Source of the DNA: G965220075 sp965220075
GTDB lineage: Bacteria; Chloroflexota; UBA11872
NCBI GenBank assembly: GCA_965220075.1
Contig: OZ244806.1
Location: 1,240,001 to 1,304,000 of the forward strand
Direction: 5' to 3'
Length of the DNA stretch: 64,000 bases
Shown here: one piece after another, positions 1 to 8,082 of the stretch
Layout of the letters: each line of letters starts with the position of its first letter
Numbering within the stretch: the first letter of the stretch is position 1
Program-made: the position numbers and the translations under genes
The notes under the pieces: generated by a model
Told to the model about the DNA's origin: nothing
The model's input: the letters and a program-made list of their open reading frames with translations, nothing else
The model's database searches: none

Positions 1-110
1 ATCAACGTGCACACCGCCTTGATACGCACTTCTCCCGGGCCGGGTACGGGCAGCAGCGCCTCTTCGATGACAATGTTGTACTTGCCGGCGGGTTTGGCGA
101 CGCGCTTCAT
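1..110 (-). CDS. Zinc-type alcohol dehydrogenase (MDR family), N-terminal part
   Basis: Only the first 36 codons lie in the window; the gene runs off the left edge. The reading begins MKRVAKPAGKYNIVIEE and continues with a P-x-P-G-P-G-E-V stretch. This is the typical start of medium-chain zinc-binding dehydrogenases, in which this stretch leads to the first beta strands of the GroES-like fold. The zinc ligands and the Rossmann domain would lie outside. The ATG at 110 is chosen because the family start falls there; the upstream sequence has no strong ribosome binding site. Substrate cannot be told from this fragment. Confidence 0.6.
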   Translation of the reverse strand, partial: MKRVAKPAGKYNIVIEEALLPVPGPGEVRIKAVCTL

Positions 111-488
111 GAGGTGCAACCTAGGGCGCGGTTGGCGAGTGCCGGAGGATACCCTGCGCGCGCGCAGCGGGGACCGGGCGATTTCGACCCGCCTCCGCCC
201 GCCGCGGCGCTCTCGCGGCTGCCGCCCCGTGCCGGTCCGCGCTCCGGCAGCTCCCCGCTAAGATCAACCACCCCCCGCCGTCGTCAGCCTGCGCATAGGG
301 GGCAATCGACGCCCAGGCCCGACTCAAGCGCTGCCCAGGCGACCGTGAGCCGCAGCGTCCGCGCAATTGCGATACTCTATCGGCGCCGCGGCGGCGAGTG
401 TGCTACCGCGGCAGGCGGGCATTCGTGGACCGGACCGAGTAACCCCAGCGGATCTGTCCGCTGCGGCGAGGGTGGGAGCGTAGCGGAG
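111..488. other. Intergenic stretch without a recognised gene
   Basis: This 378-bp stretch separates a minus-strand dehydrogenase from a small plus-strand membrane protein. Open frames here have biased Arg/Pro/Ser-rich translations typical of shadow frames in GC-rich DNA. I see no tRNA, hairpin or repeat that I can support. It presumably holds divergent promoters. Confidence 0.5.
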
Positions 489-650
489 ATGCAGTTCTTC
501 ATCTTCATAGCCTTCATCATGGTGATCGCATGGGGGATATGGGCGACTCTCAATGCGAGGTCGAACGCGGAACCCGTCCGGGCCGCGGCTATCGCGGTGG
601 GCAGCGTAGTGCTGCTCGTAGGTTTGTTCATCTCCTTTACGATCATCTGA
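489..650 (+). CDS. Small two-helix membrane protein (53 aa)
   Basis: The translation has a hydrophobic helix at residues 2-20, a short polar loop with Asn/Arg/Ser/Glu around residues 22-31, and a second hydrophobic helix at residues 33-53. This is a plausible double-pass inner-membrane protein. The ATG at 489 is preferred over upstream in-frame starts because the purine-rich GGTGGGAGCG lies just before it and because the region upstream translates into low-complexity Arg/Pro sequence. I do not recognise a family. The hydrophobic pattern argues that it is real, but a protein this short could be a chance frame. Confidence 0.5.
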   Translation: MQFFIFIAFIMVIAWGIWATLNARSNAEPVRAAAIAVGSVVLLVGLFISFTII

Positions 651-764
651 CGCCCGGCTCCGCGCGTTAGCGCGCGGGGAATTTGTGCGCGGTGGCAAGC
701 TCTACGCTTGTTCTGAGCCGGCCCGCCGGGACGTAGCCGCCGAGTTGCGCCGCTTTCACCCGGA

Positions 765-1157
765 TTAGTCGAGCTTTAGACCTGTGGGTTCGAGGTCGGC
801 GGCTGCCTGCATCAGTCCGTCGATTGCAGGCTCCAGCCGGGCAGTGATTGTCGACGCAAGCTCGTCGGTCACCGCGCCTCCCGAGGGCGGCACGACCGCG
901 CTCGAGTAGCATCCCGCGAAAGCACAGGCGGCGGGAAAGAAGCGGCACGCCGCCACCGGCGCAAGGCCGAGGAGCCGCAGCGCATGACTCTCACGAAAGC
1001 GGCGCGACATGCTGGTCAGGCTGGGCGCCGGCTGGACGTGAAGCCACCATTCTCCGCCCTCGCGAGCCACCACGAAGCGCAGCCGGCCCGAGCTGCGGCG
1101 GTGCACTTCCTGCGCGTGCTGCGAGTGCCCGGGTCCGGTGTCCAGTTCGCGTGACAT
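765..1157 (-). CDS. Hypothetical protein (130 aa)
   Basis: No family is recognised. The protein has a central segment with paired aromatic residues (GGEWWLHVQ) and then a cysteine- and alanine-rich stretch (CRFFPAACAFAGC) at about residues 70-85, which could be a metal or disulfide site. It ends with an amphipathic helical tail. The ATG at 1157 is chosen over an upstream in-frame start at 1271, because the longer version would overlap the promoter and start region of the divergent sulfurtransferase. The Cys cluster and sensible composition favour a real gene. Confidence 0.45.
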   Translation of the reverse strand: MSRELDTGPGHSQHAQEVHRRSSGRLRFVVAREGGEWWLHVQPAPSLTSMSRRFRESHALRLLGLAPVAACRFFPAACAFAGCYSSAVVPPSGGAVTDELASTITARLEPAIDGLMQAAADLEPTGLKLD

Positions 1158-1272
1158 CAATCTTGCCCGCTCTTGATGGGCGGGCGTTGTATGCCCGCTC
1201 TCGAATTTGCCATCATTATCGAATAGACGGACATAGGGCGACTCGTCCGACGAATCCCAAGGAGACATCACA

Positions 1273-2115
1273 TTGACTGACTACGCGAATCCAAGTGCGC
1301 TGGTAGACACGCAGTGGGTGGCTGAGCACGGCGCCGATGAGGGCGTCCGCCTGGTCGAGGTTGACGTCGACACAACCTCGTATGAAGCCGGCCACGTCGA
1401 GGGTGCGGTCGGTTGGAACTGGCAGACCCAACTCTCCGATCAGCTGCGGCGCGACATAGCGGACGGCGAGCAGTGGGGGCAGCTGCTGGGGGCCTCTGGG
1501 ATCGACAACGACACCCAGGTCATTCTCTACGGGGATAACAACAACTGGTTTGCCGCTTTCGCCTATTGGCTGTTCAAGCTCTACGGTCATGACAACGTGG
1601 CGCTGATGAACGGCGGCAAGGTCAAGTGGCAGAAAGAAGGCCGCCCCTTCATAACGGACGCGCCGATGCTGGAGACGGCCTCGTACGCCGCCTCAGAGCC
1701 CGATCCCAGCCTGCGCGCGCACCAGCCCGAAGTCGCGGCGTTGCTGGGCGATGCGGACGTGACCCTGATCGACGTCCGTTCGCCGGCCGAGTTCTCGGGT
1801 GAGGTGATGGCCCCGCCAGGGCTGCCCGAGACGGCACAGCGCACGGGCCGCATTCCGGGCGCGGCCAACGTCCCTTGGGCCTCCTCCGTCAACGAGGACG
1901 ACGGCACCTTCAAATCGCCGGATGAGCTGCAAGCTATCTACGGCGAGCGGGGCGCGACGGCCGACCGTGACGTCGTCGCATACTGCCGGATCGGCGAACG
2001 TTCCTCCCACACGTGGTTCGTGCTCAAGGAGTTGATGGGCTTGCCGAACGTGAAGAACTACGACGGCTCCTGGACCGAGTGGGGCTCCATGATCGGCGTG
2101 CCGATCGAGAAGTAG
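1273..2115 (+). CDS. Thiosulfate/3-mercaptopyruvate sulfurtransferase (tandem rhodanese)
   Basis: This is a 280-residue protein of the normal length for two-domain rhodaneses, which move a sulfane sulfur from thiosulfate or mercaptopyruvate to a thiophilic acceptor such as cyanide or a thiol. The N-terminal domain (about 1-140) lacks a catalytic cysteine, as in the family. The C-terminal domain carries the active loop CRIGERS with Cys238. The CRxGxR-type loop is closer to thiosulfate-specific than to mercaptopyruvate-specific enzymes, but this is only a hint. Translation most likely starts at a TTG placed eight bases after a good AAGGAG site. It stands alone, divergent from a hypothetical gene. 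Confidence 0.9.
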   Translation: MTDYANPSALVDTQWVAEHGADEGVRLVEVDVDTTSYEAGHVEGAVGWNWQTQLSDQLRRDIADGEQWGQLLGASGIDNDTQVILYGDNNNWFAAFAYWLFKLYGHDNVALMNGGKVKWQKEGRPFITDAPMLETASYAASEPDPSLRAHQPEVAALLGDADVTLIDVRSPAEFSGEVMAPPGLPETAQRTGRIPGAANVPWASSVNEDDGTFKSPDELQAIYGERGATADRDVVAYCRIGERSSHTWFVLKELMGLPNVKNYDGSWTEWGSMIGVPIEK

Positions 2116-2177
2116 ACGGCGGCCGCGGCTGACCCCCACGTGCTTCAACGCCGGGCGGCTGAAGCGCGAGGGCCGTG

Positions 2178-3797
2178 CTATCCCTCCGCGCGAACTGCTG
2201 CCAGGTCCATGGCGCCGCTTACCGGATCGACCCTGAACTCCTGGATGCGCGGCTGTAGCAGCATGGCGGACGCGCGGTAGCCGATTGGTATCGCCGGCAG
2301 CTCCGCCTCGAGAATCTCGTCGGCGGCGGAGTAAGCGGCCAGGCGATCATCCGGGTCGCGTATTCGCTGGGCTTCGTCCAGTCGCGCGTCGAAGCCGGCG
2401 TTGCTCCAGTGCGCGCGCAAATAGTCGCGCTCGGAGCGCCACAGGTCGTCGTACCAGTTTGCCGGGTCGTGGTACTCCGAGCTCCAGCCGCCGCGGTACA
2501 TATCGAAGTCGCCCGGGTCGTCCGTGAACGACAGGTAATCGCGCCATTCACGCTGATCGGGAACCAGCGTCAGCCCCAGTGTGTCGCGCCAACGCTCGGC
2601 CAGCGCCGCCGCAAGCCGCTCCCAGGTGGGGCTGCGATGGAAGGTGAGCTTCGCCGCGCTCAGACCCTCGCCGCCGGAGTGCCCGGCGGCGGCCAGCAGC
2701 TCTCGAGCGCGGTCCACGTCGGGCGGCAACGCCTCGCGGTGGCGGCCCAGAATGACCGGAGGCGTAATGCGCCAGGCTGGCAGCGTCGGATCGTTGAAGA
2801 CCTCGGCAACCAGGCTCTCCCGGTCCAGTGAGATCGACAGCGCCTGGCGCAGCGCCGCGCTATTCCAGGGCGGCTTAGCGGTATTGACCACAATGAACCA
2901 GCTTGTAGCCAGCTCGAACAGGCGCAGCCGCGGCTGGAGTCGAGCATCGGCGCGGGCCGCCGCGTAGGCGTCCCCGCGTATCTCCACGGCATCCACGGTG
3001 CCGCTCTGAAAGGCCGAAAAGCTCGACTCGTCGTCCCGTGCAAAGCGCACCGCCACGCTGGCGGGCGCGGCGCCGTGGCTCCAATAGTGCTCGTTGGGCA
3101 GCAGCGTCATACCCGACTCGGCGCTCCAGGCGGCAAGCCGGTAGCGCCCGTTCGAGCGAATGTTGCGCGGGCTCGTCCAGAAGCCACGGAGAGACTCGAT
3201 CTCGACGCGCGGCAGAGGGAAGAAGGTGGGCGTGGCCAGCCGGGCCAGGAATCCCGGCGTCGGTTGCACCAGGCGAATGCGCAGGGTCGACGGATCCGGC
3301 GCCGTCACCTCGACCTCCGACGGACGTCGGGCACGGCCCAGCGCGTAGTCCTCGGCGCCCTTGATGGGAAACATCAGATAGTTGAAGGCGCCGCCCACGC
3401 TGGGATCCAGATTGCGCTGCCAGCCCCACACGAAGTCGTCCGCGGTTACCGCTTCTCCGTTCGTCCACTTGGCGTCCGACCGTATCTTGAACGTATAAGC
3501 GCGCCCGCCGTCGGTGATCTGCCACGACTCCGCCGCGGCGGGCCGTGGAAGGGCGTCATTGCCTATCGTGATGAGCGGTTCAAAGATGGCGTGCGCGATC
3601 GTGAACTCGTGCGGGAGAGTCACTAGAGCGGGATCGATAGTCGCCGGCGGCGCGAGCATCACCTCCAACCCGGGACTTGCGCCGTCGGGCTGATCAGGTC
3701 CGGCCGCGGCGTCGCAGGCGGCCGCGAGGCAGGCCGCTCCCAGCGCGCCTGTGGCCGCCAGGAAGCGCCGCCGCCCGAGCTGGCGACTACGGGTCAT
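2178..3797 (-). CDS. ABC transporter substrate-binding lipoprotein, family 5 (peptide/oligosaccharide type)
   Basis: This 539-residue protein has a twin-arginine type leader (RRRFLAATGAL) followed by a lipobox-like LAAAC at about residues 24-28, so it is probably a Tat-exported lipoprotein. Typical family 5 features follow: a start AxxxTIDPALV-like segment, KIRSDAKWTNGEAVTADDFVW near residue 100-120, and a C-terminal domain with DPxxxRLAAYSAADEIL. Such proteins bind di- or oligopeptides, nickel or sugars for ABC import. It overlaps the end of the preceding binding protein by 11 bp, so the two are co-transcribed and probably coupled. No permease or ATPase gene is present nearby. Confidence 0.88.
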   Translation of the reverse strand: MTRSRQLGRRRFLAATGALGAACLAAACDAAAGPDQPDGASPGLEVMLAPPATIDPALVTLPHEFTIAHAIFEPLITIGNDALPRPAAAESWQITDGGRAYTFKIRSDAKWTNGEAVTADDFVWGWQRNLDPSVGGAFNYLMFPIKGAEDYALGRARRPSEVEVTAPDPSTLRIRLVQPTPGFLARLATPTFFPLPRVEIESLRGFWTSPRNIRSNGRYRLAAWSAESGMTLLPNEHYWSHGAAPASVAVRFARDDESSFSAFQSGTVDAVEIRGDAYAAARADARLQPRLRLFELATSWFIVVNTAKPPWNSAALRQALSISLDRESLVAEVFNDPTLPAWRITPPVILGRHREALPPDVDRARELLAAAGHSGGEGLSAAKLTFHRSPTWERLAAALAERWRDTLGLTLVPDQREWRDYLSFTDDPGDFDMYRGGWSSEYHDPANWYDDLWRSERDYLRAHWSNAGFDARLDEAQRIRDPDDRLAAYSAADEILEAELPAIPIGYRASAMLLQPRIQEFRVDPVSGAMDLAAVRAEG

Positions 3798-5382
3798 TGA
3801 TCTCGATCTCCGTCAGCCACTCACGAACGATCGGCCGTCCCGCGTAGCCCCGCACCCACGGCTGCACCAGCTCATGCGAGACACCGAAGAACAGGGGTGC
3901 GACCACGGCCCGCTCGACCACACGCGACTCAACCGCCGCATAGTGTCGCAGCCGGGTAGCGGTGTCCGGCGCGGCCCGCGCAAGCTCCAGGCGTCGGTCG
4001 ACCTCCGGATCGTCGAGACGGCTGTAGTTGTCCGGCCGCTGCGAGCCGAAGAGCACGTCCACGAAGCTGAACGCGTCGGGGAAATCGGCCGACCAGGCCA
4101 GCAGGAACATCTGCTGCTCGTGGCTGGGATCATCCAGGGCGCGAATGAAGTCCGGGAAGTCCAGCAGCTCAATCGAAATAGGTATGCCCAGCGCGCTGCG
4201 CCAAGGCCGAACGAGTGCGCGCGCAAGCGGGCCTTCCAACAGCCCTCGCCCGGCCGCCGTCAAGCGGATCTCGGGCAGATTCTCGGCGGACCCGTAGAAC
4301 GACGACGCAAGCTCCCACCGAGCTGCCGCGGGGCTGAAGGGCAAGCCGCCATAGGTGGGGCGGTAGGATGGCAGCCCCGGCGGGATGACGCCGCGCGCCT
4401 CGACCTGCAATCCACGCAGGGTCACCTGGTTGATCCGGCGGCGGTCGATCGCCATTGCGAAGGCGCGCCGCACTACTTGATTGTCGAACGGTGGAATGGC
4501 CGTATTGAAGCCCAGATAAGAAACCGCAAGGGAGGGCGTGCGCCGCAGATGTGCGCTGCGCGGCTCACGCGGATCGGAGAAGCGCTCGACTGTCGCGCCA
4601 CCCACGCCTACCAGGTCCAGCTCGTCCTGCTCGTAGCGCAGCAGGCCCTCACCAGGATCAAGCTGCAAGTAATCCACCCGCGCGGGACCGCCCCGGCCCG
4701 GCTGGTAAGTCTCGGCGCGCTGCAATGAGATGAGCCGGTCGCGCTCCCACACCGCCAGCCGAAAAGGGCCGGAGCCATTGGGCCGCCGAAACCACTCCGG
4801 GCCGCGCGCCACGTCGGCGCGGTCCACCACCAGCGCGGGTCCCGAGGCGAGCTGCGCGGGAAAGAACCGCGACGGCCGGGCCAGGCGCACCAGCAGAGTG
4901 TGGTCGTCGAGCGCCCGCACGCCCGCCAGCTCGCTCGCGGCGCCTGACTGCACCTCTTCGGCGCCCATGATCTCGCCCAGATACACCCGCGCGGAGAGTG
5001 ACCCGGTCTGCGGCGCCAGCGCGCGCGTCCAGGACCACGCAACGTCGCCGGCCGTCAGCCGGCGACCATCGTGAAAACGCAGATCGGACCTGAGTCGAAA
5101 TCGGTACTCGGCGCCGGTGGGATCGAGCGTCCAGTCGGCCGCTAAGGCGCCCTCGGCCGCCAGATCGGGTCCTATGCGGGTCAGGCCCGCGAAAACCTCT
5201 ACGGTGTAGGCGCTGGCCGACGTGTCACGCACCAGCGCCGGATCCAGCGTGGAAGGCTCGTCCCCCGCCAAACGGAGACGCCCATCCATGGCGCGCGGAG
5301 ACTCGCGCGACCTGGGGCTTGCGGCGCCGGCGGCAGCGAACGCCGCCAGCTCGGGAAATGCGCGACGGTTCAGCCGCGCCAT
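3787..5382 (-). CDS. ABC transporter substrate-binding protein, family 5
   Basis: A 531-residue paralogue of the next gene downstream. It has the family hallmarks: EPSTLDPALV near residue 42, FRLRSDLRFHDGRRLTAGDVAWSW around residues 95-118, and AFAMAIDRRRIN in the second lobe. The N-terminus (NRRAFPELAAFAAAGAA) resembles a degraded twin-arginine leader, with one Arg pair and no clear lipobox, so its export route is uncertain. It begins seven bases after the NUDIX gene and overlaps the second binding protein by 11 bp. Two tandem binding proteins without their permeases suggest either transporter parts elsewhere or a non-transport sensing role. Confidence 0.85.
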   Translation of the reverse strand: MARLNRRAFPELAAFAAAGAASPRSRESPRAMDGRLRLAGDEPSTLDPALVRDTSASAYTVEVFAGLTRIGPDLAAEGALAADWTLDPTGAEYRFRLRSDLRFHDGRRLTAGDVAWSWTRALAPQTGSLSARVYLGEIMGAEEVQSGAASELAGVRALDDHTLLVRLARPSRFFPAQLASGPALVVDRADVARGPEWFRRPNGSGPFRLAVWERDRLISLQRAETYQPGRGGPARVDYLQLDPGEGLLRYEQDELDLVGVGGATVERFSDPREPRSAHLRRTPSLAVSYLGFNTAIPPFDNQVVRRAFAMAIDRRRINQVTLRGLQVEARGVIPPGLPSYRPTYGGLPFSPAAARWELASSFYGSAENLPEIRLTAAGRGLLEGPLARALVRPWRSALGIPISIELLDFPDFIRALDDPSHEQQMFLLAWSADFPDAFSFVDVLFGSQRPDNYSRLDDPEVDRRLELARAAPDTATRLRHYAAVESRVVERAVVAPLFFGVSHELVQPWVRGYAGRPIVREWLTEIEINDP

Positions 5383-5389
5383 TCGCCGT

Positions 5390-5869
5390 CTACTCGGACG
5401 GCTCGCCGGCCATCTGCCGGTTCAGAACCTCCTCGGCCCGCACCATCACGGTGCGTTCGTTCTCGTGGTGCAGCAAACGCACCGCGTCGGCCGCGTTTAC
5501 CCAGCGCGCCTCCACGTGCTCAGCCGGATCGGGGCGGATGTTCCCGCCGGTAGCCTGAATGAGGAATTGATGCACGACTTTGGGCACGAATCCGGTCCAC
5601 AGATCGGGCCTTACTTCGTAGCGAATCTCGCCTAGGTTCTCTTCGACCTCGCCCGTGATGCCGGTCTCCTCCTGAACCTCACGGATTGCGGCCCCCCGCG
5701 GCTCCTCGCCGCGCTCGACCGCGCCCTTGGGCAGCACCCATGCGCCGCGCTGCGTTTGCACCAGCGCCACCTGTAGACCGGCCCCGCGGCGGCGGTACAC
5801 CACGCCACCGGCCGATTCCAGATAGGGGTCCTCTTCCGCCCTCTTCTCGCCGTCGTTTTTCTCGCTCAT
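5390..5869 (-). CDS. NUDIX hydrolase
   Basis: The protein carries a complete Nudix box from GAVERGEEPRGAAIREVQEE to the following TGI, matching G-x5-E-x7-R-E-U-x-E-E-x-G-U with all metal-binding glutamates present. Length (159 aa) is normal. The family hydrolyses nucleoside diphosphates linked to another moiety. The segment before the box (SAGGVVYRR..LQVALVQ) and the tryptophan-rich end resemble diadenosine-polyphosphate or RNA-cap pyrophosphohydrolase types, but the substrate is not determined. It sits three bases after dcd in the same direction, so the pair may both act on the nucleotide pool. Confidence 0.9.
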   Translation of the reverse strand: MSEKNDGEKRAEEDPYLESAGGVVYRRRGAGLQVALVQTQRGAWVLPKGAVERGEEPRGAAIREVQEETGITGEVEENLGEIRYEVRPDLWTGFVPKVVHQFLIQATGGNIRPDPAEHVEARWVNAADAVRLLHHENERTVMVRAEEVLNRQMAGEPSE

Positions 5870-5872
5870 GGC

Positions 5873-6466
5873 CTACCTTACGCGCAGCGCGCCGTCGGTC
5901 CCATCGCCGAACGCCAGATGCGCCCGGCTGGGCGTGGATTCGCTCTGATCCTGATACTTGCTGTCTCGCCCCGGTGCCCCATAGGGTTGCTCGGCGGGGG
6001 TTGCGAGCTCCGAAATCGAAAGCTGCCCGATCTCCATGCCAGGCCACAGGAGGATAGGAAGCGTGGCGTTGTTCGCCAACTCCAGCGTGAGCTTGCCGCG
6101 GAACCCCGGGTCCACGTATCCGGCGGTGCTGTGCACCATCAGCCCCAGCCTGCCCAGCGAGCTCTTACCCTCTATCCGGCCCACCAAATCATCCGGCATT
6201 GTGACGGCTTCCAGAGTCCCGCCAAGCACGAACTCGCCCGGATGCAGCACGAACGCCTCGCCTTCGGGGATCGACACACGCTCCGTCAGGTCGGTCTGAT
6301 CCTTGCGAGGATCTATGTGTGTGTCCGTGCGATTAAGGAACACGCGGAATACTGGCCCCAGACGAAGATCAATGCTTGATGGTTGAATGGCCGACGCGTC
6401 GAATGGATCGATCTGCAGGCGTCCGGAGGCGATTGCCTCCCGCAGGCTCCGGTCGCTGAGTACCAA
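5873..6466 (-). CDS. dcd: dCTP deaminase, probably bifunctional dCTP deaminase/dUTPase
   Basis: The 197-residue protein matches dCTP deaminases across its length: QPSSIDLRLG near residue 28, RIEGKSSLGRLGL near residue 100 and the catalytic region with VDPGFRGKLTLELAN around residues 120-135, where the Glu is the expected general acid/base. The segment HSTAGYVDPGF resembles the bifunctional Mycobacterium/archaeal enzymes, which make dUMP directly, more than the E. coli enzyme (which has HRIDPGW there). The C-terminus has the conserved SKYQDQ...PSRAH lid. It leads an operon with a NUDIX hydrolase and diverges from glpK. The bifunctional assignment is inference from the motif. Confidence 0.93.
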   Translation of the reverse strand: MVLSDRSLREAIASGRLQIDPFDASAIQPSSIDLRLGPVFRVFLNRTDTHIDPRKDQTDLTERVSIPEGEAFVLHPGEFVLGGTLEAVTMPDDLVGRIEGKSSLGRLGLMVHSTAGYVDPGFRGKLTLELANNATLPILLWPGMEIGQLSISELATPAEQPYGAPGRDSKYQDQSESTPSRAHLAFGDGTDGALRVR

Positions 6467-6532
6467 ACTAGGCGTCCTCCCCTTGCCGTCATGCTACCTT
6501 AGCCGCCGCTTTCCGCCGCGCGGCGCCGGCGC

Positions 6533-7996
6533 ATGATTCTTTCCATAGATCAGGGCACTACCGGATCAACCGCCCTGGTGGTCAACGAGCGCGCCGGCGT
6601 TGAGGGGCGCGGCTACGCCACGGTTGCCACCACCTATCCGCGTCCCGGATGGGTGGAGCAGGACGCCGAGCAGCTTTGGGATAGCGCGCGAGCCGCCGCC
6701 GCCGCGGCCCTGTCGCAGGCCGGGCGCCCGCCCATAGGCGCCATCGGACTCACCAATCAACGCGAGACGGCCGTGGCCTGGAGCGCGAGGACCGGCAAGC
6801 CCCTGGCGCCGGCGATTGTCTGGCAATGCCGCCGCACCAGCGATCGATGCGAGCAGCTGCGCGCGGCCGGCGCGGAGGGCCTGATTCGCCAGCGCGCCGG
6901 GTTGGTCCTGGACCCCTACTTCTCGGCAACCAAGTTCGAGTGGCTGTTGCGCAACGTTCCCGAGGTCGCCGCGGCTGGACGCGGCGGCGATCTGCGTCTG
7001 GGCACAGTTGACGCGTGGCTCGTCTGGAACCTCACCGGCGGAGTCCACGCGACCGACGCATCCAACGGCTCGCGTACCGCCCTGATGGATATCGATACGA
7101 CAACCTGGTCGCAGGACCTCGCCGACCTGGTTGACGTCCCGCTGCAAGCCTTGCCCGAGATCGTGGATTCGTCGCAGCGCGTAGGCGCCACTGGAGCGTC
7201 CGGACCCTGGGACGCCGGGGTGCCCATCTGCGGCATTGCGGGCGATCAGCATGCGGCCCTCTTTGGACATCTGGCCTCGGCCCCCGGCGACGTCAAGGTC
7301 ACCTACGGAACCGGCTGCTTTCTGCTGCAAAACGCGGGCGACCGGCGGCCCCCGGACGTGCCCGGGCTCCTCAGCACTATCGCCTGGAGGCTCGCGGGCG
7401 CCGCGACCTACGCCCTCGAAGGCAGCGTTTTCGTTGGAGGCGACTTGATAGCCTGGCTGCGGGACGCGCTGGGCGTAATCGAATCCGCCGCCGAGAGCGA
7501 GACCCTCGCACGCAGCGTTCCGGACTCGGCGGGCGCCGTGATAGTGCCTGCCTTCACGGGTCTGGGCGCGCCTCGTTGGGACGCGGCGGCGCGCGGCGCC
7601 GTACTCGGTCTCACCCACGGCGTCACCCGCGCCCATCTGTGCCGGGCGGCGCTCGAGGCGATTGGACATCAGGTGGCGGACGTGCTGGAGCTCATGCCCG
7701 CTGCCGATAGCCCGCTGCGGGTGGACGGCGGCGCGGCGGCCAACGATCTTCTGCTCGAGCTACAGGCCGCGATCGCCAACCGTCCGGTGCACAGGCCCGC
7801 GCAGCTGGAAACGACGGCGCTCGGTGCGGCCTATCTGGCCGGCCTCGGCGCGGGCGTCTGGTCGTCGCTGGACGAGCTGCGTCCCGTGCAAGGCGAAACA
7901 CAGGTGTTTACGCCCGATTCGGCCACGCGCACCCAGTCACGGGACACCTGGCGGCGCGCGCTCGATCGAGCGTCCGGCTGGGCCGTCCGCTCCTGA
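6533..7996 (+). CDS. glpK: Glycerol kinase
   Basis: A 487-residue FGGY kinase that phosphorylates glycerol to glycerol-3-phosphate with ATP in the cytoplasm. The start SIDQGTTGSTALV is the phosphate-1 motif, GLTNQRETAVAW and WQCRRTSD form the glycerol site, and YGTGCFLLQNAG and GLGAPRWD are characteristic. The C-terminal adenosine motif RVDGGAAANDLLLELQA is present. Length is close to the usual 495-505. No glycerol facilitator or glycerol-3-phosphate dehydrogenase is next to it; the next gene is acetoacetyl-CoA synthetase, so the grouping may reflect general lipid-derived carbon use. Confidence 0.93.
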   Translation: MILSIDQGTTGSTALVVNERAGVEGRGYATVATTYPRPGWVEQDAEQLWDSARAAAAAALSQAGRPPIGAIGLTNQRETAVAWSARTGKPLAPAIVWQCRRTSDRCEQLRAAGAEGLIRQRAGLVLDPYFSATKFEWLLRNVPEVAAAGRGGDLRLGTVDAWLVWNLTGGVHATDASNGSRTALMDIDTTTWSQDLADLVDVPLQALPEIVDSSQRVGATGASGPWDAGVPICGIAGDQHAALFGHLASAPGDVKVTYGTGCFLLQNAGDRRPPDVPGLLSTIAWRLAGAATYALEGSVFVGGDLIAWLRDALGVIESAAESETLARSVPDSAGAVIVPAFTGLGAPRWDAAARGAVLGLTHGVTRAHLCRAALEAIGHQVADVLELMPAADSPLRVDGGAAANDLLLELQAAIANRPVHRPAQLETTALGAAYLAGLGAGVWSSLDELRPVQGETQVFTPDSATRTQSRDTWRRALDRASGWAVRS

Positions 7997-8082
7997 GACC
8001 CGCTGGCCGGAATCGCGCGCGCCGCGCCGCTCGACCGGCTACCCTCCAAGGCGTCAACCATGGAGGTCCGAGAGGCTGGGTT

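Noticed and set aside
3751..4728. Plus-strand open frame (325 aa) opposite the binding proteins
   Set aside because: Arg/Pro-rich shadow of the family 5 binding protein genes.
6566..7669. Minus-strand open frame (367 aa) opposite glycerol kinase
   Set aside because: Shadow frame of glpK; no motif and no ribosome site.
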